This document shows positions 16,578-18,468 of a stretch of DNA of 18,468 bases, piece after piece; position 1 is the stretch's first letter, and each line of letters opens with the position of its first letter. Source of the DNA: an uncultured Mucilaginibacter sp. (lineage in GTDB: Bacteria; Bacteroidota; Bacteroidia; Sphingobacteriales; Sphingobacteriaceae); contig CAMLFI010000009.1 in NCBI GenBank assembly GCA_946479225.1, forward strand, positions 1-18,468, written 5' to 3'. The notes under the pieces are model-generated. The model searched no databases and had not been told where the DNA came from. It saw only the letters and a list, made by a program, of their open reading frames with translations. The translations under genes were made by a program, and so were the position numbers.

Positions 16578-16640
16578 AAAAAAAGTCCGGTGACACCTGT
16601 AAATGGTGTTTTAATGCGTGTGAGAACCATTATGGGACTT
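16578..16640 (-). promoter_or_regulatory. Terminator/attenuator-like structure in the susC1 leader
   Basis: Read on the minus strand, AAGTCC (16640-16635) pairs with GGACTT (16588-16583) and is followed by a T-run (seven T, 16584-16578). Inside the closing stem is a second hairpin, AACACC with GGTGTC (16610-16605 with 16597-16592, one G-T pair). The T-run ends 40 bases before the susC1 ATG, too close to leave room for a complete promoter. It is therefore either the fecR terminator overlapped by the susC1 promoter, or an attenuator in the susC1 leader. Confidence 0.5.
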
Positions 16641-16653
16641 ATTTATTTTTTCG

Positions 16654-16685
16654 ACGGCAGTAATGTAAATACTGCCGTTTTTTTT
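16654..16685 (+). terminator. Plus-strand intrinsic terminator inside the fecR-susC1 gap
   Basis: A perfect 9-bp stem ACGGCAGTA (16654-16662) with TACTGCCGT (16670-16678) has a 7-base loop and is followed by eight T on the plus strand. On the minus strand the hairpin is followed by CGAAAAAAT and has no T-run, so its polarity is opposite to the operon. No plus-strand protein gene ends here, which suggests an antisense transcript from the susC1 5' region. Confidence 0.65.
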
Positions 16686-16747
16686 GACTATGTATTTTGT
16701 TTTGTCATATTCGTTAGGTTAAGGTTGATAATAATTGGTTAACTGGT

Positions 16748-17821
16748 TTATATAATTACGATACGGCCGCCATCTATCTCAAACCTGGCATTTATGGCCT
16801 TACATATAAATTTAATCTTCTCATTAAGCATCAGATCGCTCAGATCGCCCGATACGGTTATATTGCCATATTTGGCCCTGTTGTAAATAATGTTAACCTG
16901 ATAAGCCTGCTCGAACCGTTCAACAATTACAGACAGGGGCGTTTCCTTGAAAAAGAAAAGCTTATTTGCAGACACGGCCGATAACATAAGCGGACGCATA
17001 ATTGTATCGGTTTTAAATTGTGAACTTGACGTTAAAAACGTTGCTTGCTGGTTTGGAGTTAACATTACCCATGTTTCTCTCTTTTTTTTATCGGGGTCAT
17101 ACACTAAAACTTTACCAGTATGTACAACAACTTTAAATGCAAGGTTTGCCGTTGCTCTTACGGTAAAGCTTGTGCCCAACACCTTCGTTATTAAATGCTT
17201 GGTACGTACAAGAAATGGTCTTCTTGCATTTTTGAGCACTTCAAAAAAAGCCTCGCCTTCTAAAAAAACATCCCTGTGTGAAGCATCAAATATCTTAGGA
17301 TACGTTAAACTGGAACCTGGCGATAAAATAGCTATGCTCCCATCATTAAGTTCCACCAGCGCCCTTTCCTTTCCTTCGTTGTGGATTTTGGTAACATCGT
17401 TTAAAAAAACACTGTCAGGTGAAGCGTCATAGCTGATACGTTTTTCAACAGGAGATTTTAGGTAAAAATAACTCAATCCTGCTATACATAAAATGAGCAA
17501 AGATGCCGCTATATTATACCATGTAAAAATGCGGTTAATGTGATAAGGTTTAGGTATTATTTCTTCATGCCTAATAGAACGTTCTTTAACGTATTCAATA
17601 ATATTGGATACATCATCGTCACTGAGCTGTTTTTCGTTAGGTACTACAGTTATAGCCAACAAAATATTCCTGGCGTTTTCCAGACGAGTTACGCGGTCCG
17701 GATTTTGTGTTATCCAGGTATCCCAAAATTCGGAACTTGCTAGATCAGGTCCAAGCACCCACCCGATAAAGAAATCGTCGCTAATGAAGTCTTCAACCTC
17801 ATATTCCTGGTAACTTTTCAT
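16748..17821 (-). CDS. FecR-family anti-sigma factor (inner-membrane regulator)
   Basis: The protein has 357 residues. The cytoplasmic N-terminus (1-98) begins MKSYQEYEVEDFISDDFFIGW and contains FWDTWITQNPDRV, the usual anti-sigma region of Bacteroidota FecR proteins. One transmembrane helix spans about 101-121 (WYNIAASLLILCIAGLSYFYL). The periplasmic FecR domain (about 152-245) shows LNDGSIAILSPGSSLTYP, DVFLEGEAFFEV and FLVRT. The C-terminal domain (about 287-356, LFFFKETPLSVIVERFEQAY, ITVSGDLSDL, ARFEID) matches DUF4974, which is STN-like and binds the transporter's signalling domain. The lengths and domain order are those of the family. It is the first gene of the minus-strand cluster. Its sigma partner is inferred to be the product of 4574-5170, because no sigma gene lies immediately upstream within the window. 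Confidence 0.94.
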   Translation of the reverse strand: MKSYQEYEVEDFISDDFFIGWVLGPDLASSEFWDTWITQNPDRVTRLENARNILLAITVVPNEKQLSDDDVSNIIEYVKERSIRHEEIIPKPYHINRIFTWYNIAASLLILCIAGLSYFYLKSPVEKRISYDASPDSVFLNDVTKIHNEGKERALVELNDGSIAILSPGSSLTYPKIFDASHRDVFLEGEAFFEVLKNARRPFLVRTKHLITKVLGTSFTVRATANLAFKVVVHTGKVLVYDPDKKKRETWVMLTPNQQATFLTSSSQFKTDTIMRPLMLSAVSANKLFFFKETPLSVIVERFEQAYQVNIIYNRAKYGNITVSGDLSDLMLNEKIKFICKAINARFEIDGGRIVII

Positions 17822-18239
17822 TAATTTATAATTGGCTTATACATGTAAAAGACAGACAACAACAAAATCTACCCTATTTAACTAACTTTTTTTTTAAAAA
17901 TTTCACGCCAGATAGTTACCAATACCGCCTATTCTGTTCTAAAAAATAAACAAGGCCAACGTTATAAGTGTATTGGCAAATAAAACCAACCTACCAAAAA
18001 CGGTAACGCAGGGCTCTTCATGTCCCCAATCGCGATGATTTCGTTTCAAACCAAACAATGAATACCAGTTGTTATCTGCCAGAAAATTAATGCAATCTCA
18101 AATGCCTCCTGTTTACACTGCTAAAAACAATCGGCAATGTAAACAGTGGGCTGATTGCTTCTAGTAGCGCGAATAAGACCCGAACCGTTTTAACTGAAAC
18201 CTTGTAATGCTGTCAAAACATTCAGATTTCCTATTAGCC
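17822..18239. other. Non-coding region upstream of fecR
   Basis: No convincing gene on either strand. The fecR promoter should lie here; TAGATTTTG just upstream of fecR on the minus strand is a weak -7-like match without a good -33 box. The only clear structure is the inverted repeat at 18109-18146. Confidence 0.6.
18109..18146. repeat. Isolated inverted repeat (hairpin)
   Basis: CTGTTTACA (18109-18117) and TGTAAACAG (18138-18146) are perfect reverse complements. After one mismatch the pairing continues with TGC/GCA. There is no T-run on either side and no adjacent gene, so it is unlikely to be a terminator. It could be a protein-binding palindrome or part of an RNA. Confidence 0.55.
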
Positions 18240-18315
18240 GGTTCGAATTAAGACCAATCTGAGGAGCGATGAAAATCAACAATTTAACCCCACTCTGGCG
18301 AGCGAGGTTTTTTGT
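18240..18315 (+). repeat. Decayed copy of tRNA-Asn 3' tail plus its terminator
   Basis: GGTTCGA (18240-18246) and AGGAGC (18262-18267) match the T loop and 3' end of tRNA-Asn with a 5-base length difference between them. From 18270 the sequence aligns with 3097-3133 downstream of the intact tRNA over about 37 bases, with one extra A and five substitutions, ending in a T-run. The terminator stem is broken at two pairs. It is a relic of the same locus, either an old attachment-site copy or a degraded second tRNA-Asn gene. Confidence 0.7.
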
Positions 18316-18468
18316 TTCTCACACATTTTTGAAGTTTTTAAAGGTATTTATAAAGTTGCGCTGCAACCCAAGACGAATACGGCTTTTAAACTTGGTGTCA
18401 TTATTCTATCAGTCCATAGCAATTATATAGAAAGGTTGAGGCGACTCTTTTATTAACAAACTAAGATT
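18316..18468. other. Right-edge sequence without recognised features
   Basis: A/T-rich sequence with no open frame of useful length and no hairpin or repeat that I can support. Confidence 0.5.

Larger units (their letters stand above)
16538..16747. other. fecR-susC1 intergenic leader with two hairpins
   Basis: This 210-base gap is much longer than the 21-40 base gaps inside the operon and carries two separate structured elements (next two entries). No clear TTTG/TAnnTTTG promoter is visible on the minus strand, so susC1 may be transcribed from a promoter used by the ECF sigma factor, whose motif I cannot identify. Confidence 0.7.

Noticed and set aside
16947..17813. Plus-strand open frames opposite fecR (16947-17432, 17540-17743, 17604-17813)
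   Set aside because: They are antisense shadows of a well-recognised FecR gene, with no signal, motif or promoter of their own.
1..18468. CRISPR arrays, insertion sequences or transposase genes
   Set aside because: No regularly spaced repeats, no terminal inverted repeats around a gene, and no transposase- or integrase-like protein was found in any of the credible frames.

Overview
The window reads as Bacteroidota DNA, most likely a Sphingobacteriaceae-type soil or plant-associated genome (Mucilaginibacter/Pedobacter-like; this placement is inference). The grounds are tandem SusC/SusD pairs, a FecR/ECF-sigma pair, lipoproteins with Cys-Lys-Lys or Cys-Lys-Asn-Asp-Asp after the lipobox, a PKD protein ending in a gliding-motility/type IX secretion C-terminal domain, A/T-rich leaders without strong Shine-Dalgarno sites, and a TTG-N20-TAnnTTTG type promoter before the tRNA.

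Layout. (1) Positions 1-2750, minus strand: a large secreted PKD-repeat protein whose last few residues lie beyond the left edge. (2) Positions 2967-4196: a tRNA-Asn gene with promoter and terminator, one orphan exported-protein gene (3192-4067), then an exact 29-bp copy of the tRNA 3' end (4120-4148) and a second terminator. This looks like a very small tRNA-targeted insertion with one cargo gene and no integrase. (3) Positions 4197-4573: non-coding scar-like sequence with tRNA-like fragments. (4) Positions 4574-5170, plus strand: a FecI-like ECF sigma factor, convergent with the operon that follows and separated from it by a long hairpin. (5) Positions 17821-5232, minus strand: FecR anti-sigma factor, then SusC1 (with STN signalling domain), SusD1, SusC2 (no STN, atypical plug), SusD2 and a DUF1735-type surface lipoprotein. 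(6) Positions 17822-18468: non-coding, with a hairpin and a decayed third copy of the tRNA-Asn tail plus its terminator.

How the genes probably work together. SusC1/SusD1 and SusC2/SusD2 form two outer-membrane TonB-dependent import complexes with surface substrate-binding lipoproteins; the DUF1735 protein is probably an accessory surface binding lipoprotein. Substrate engagement by SusC1 would be relayed through its periplasmic STN domain to the C-terminal domain of FecR, freeing the ECF sigma factor to activate the locus. No glycoside hydrolase, polysaccharide lyase, sulfatase or protease is in the window, so the substrate cannot be named.

The most interesting signals are the three tRNA-Asn-tail copies that bracket the 3.1-18.3 kb region, the one-gene insertion at 3.1-4.1 kb, and the structured fecR-susC1 intergenic region, which carries two hairpins whose T-runs point in opposite directions.
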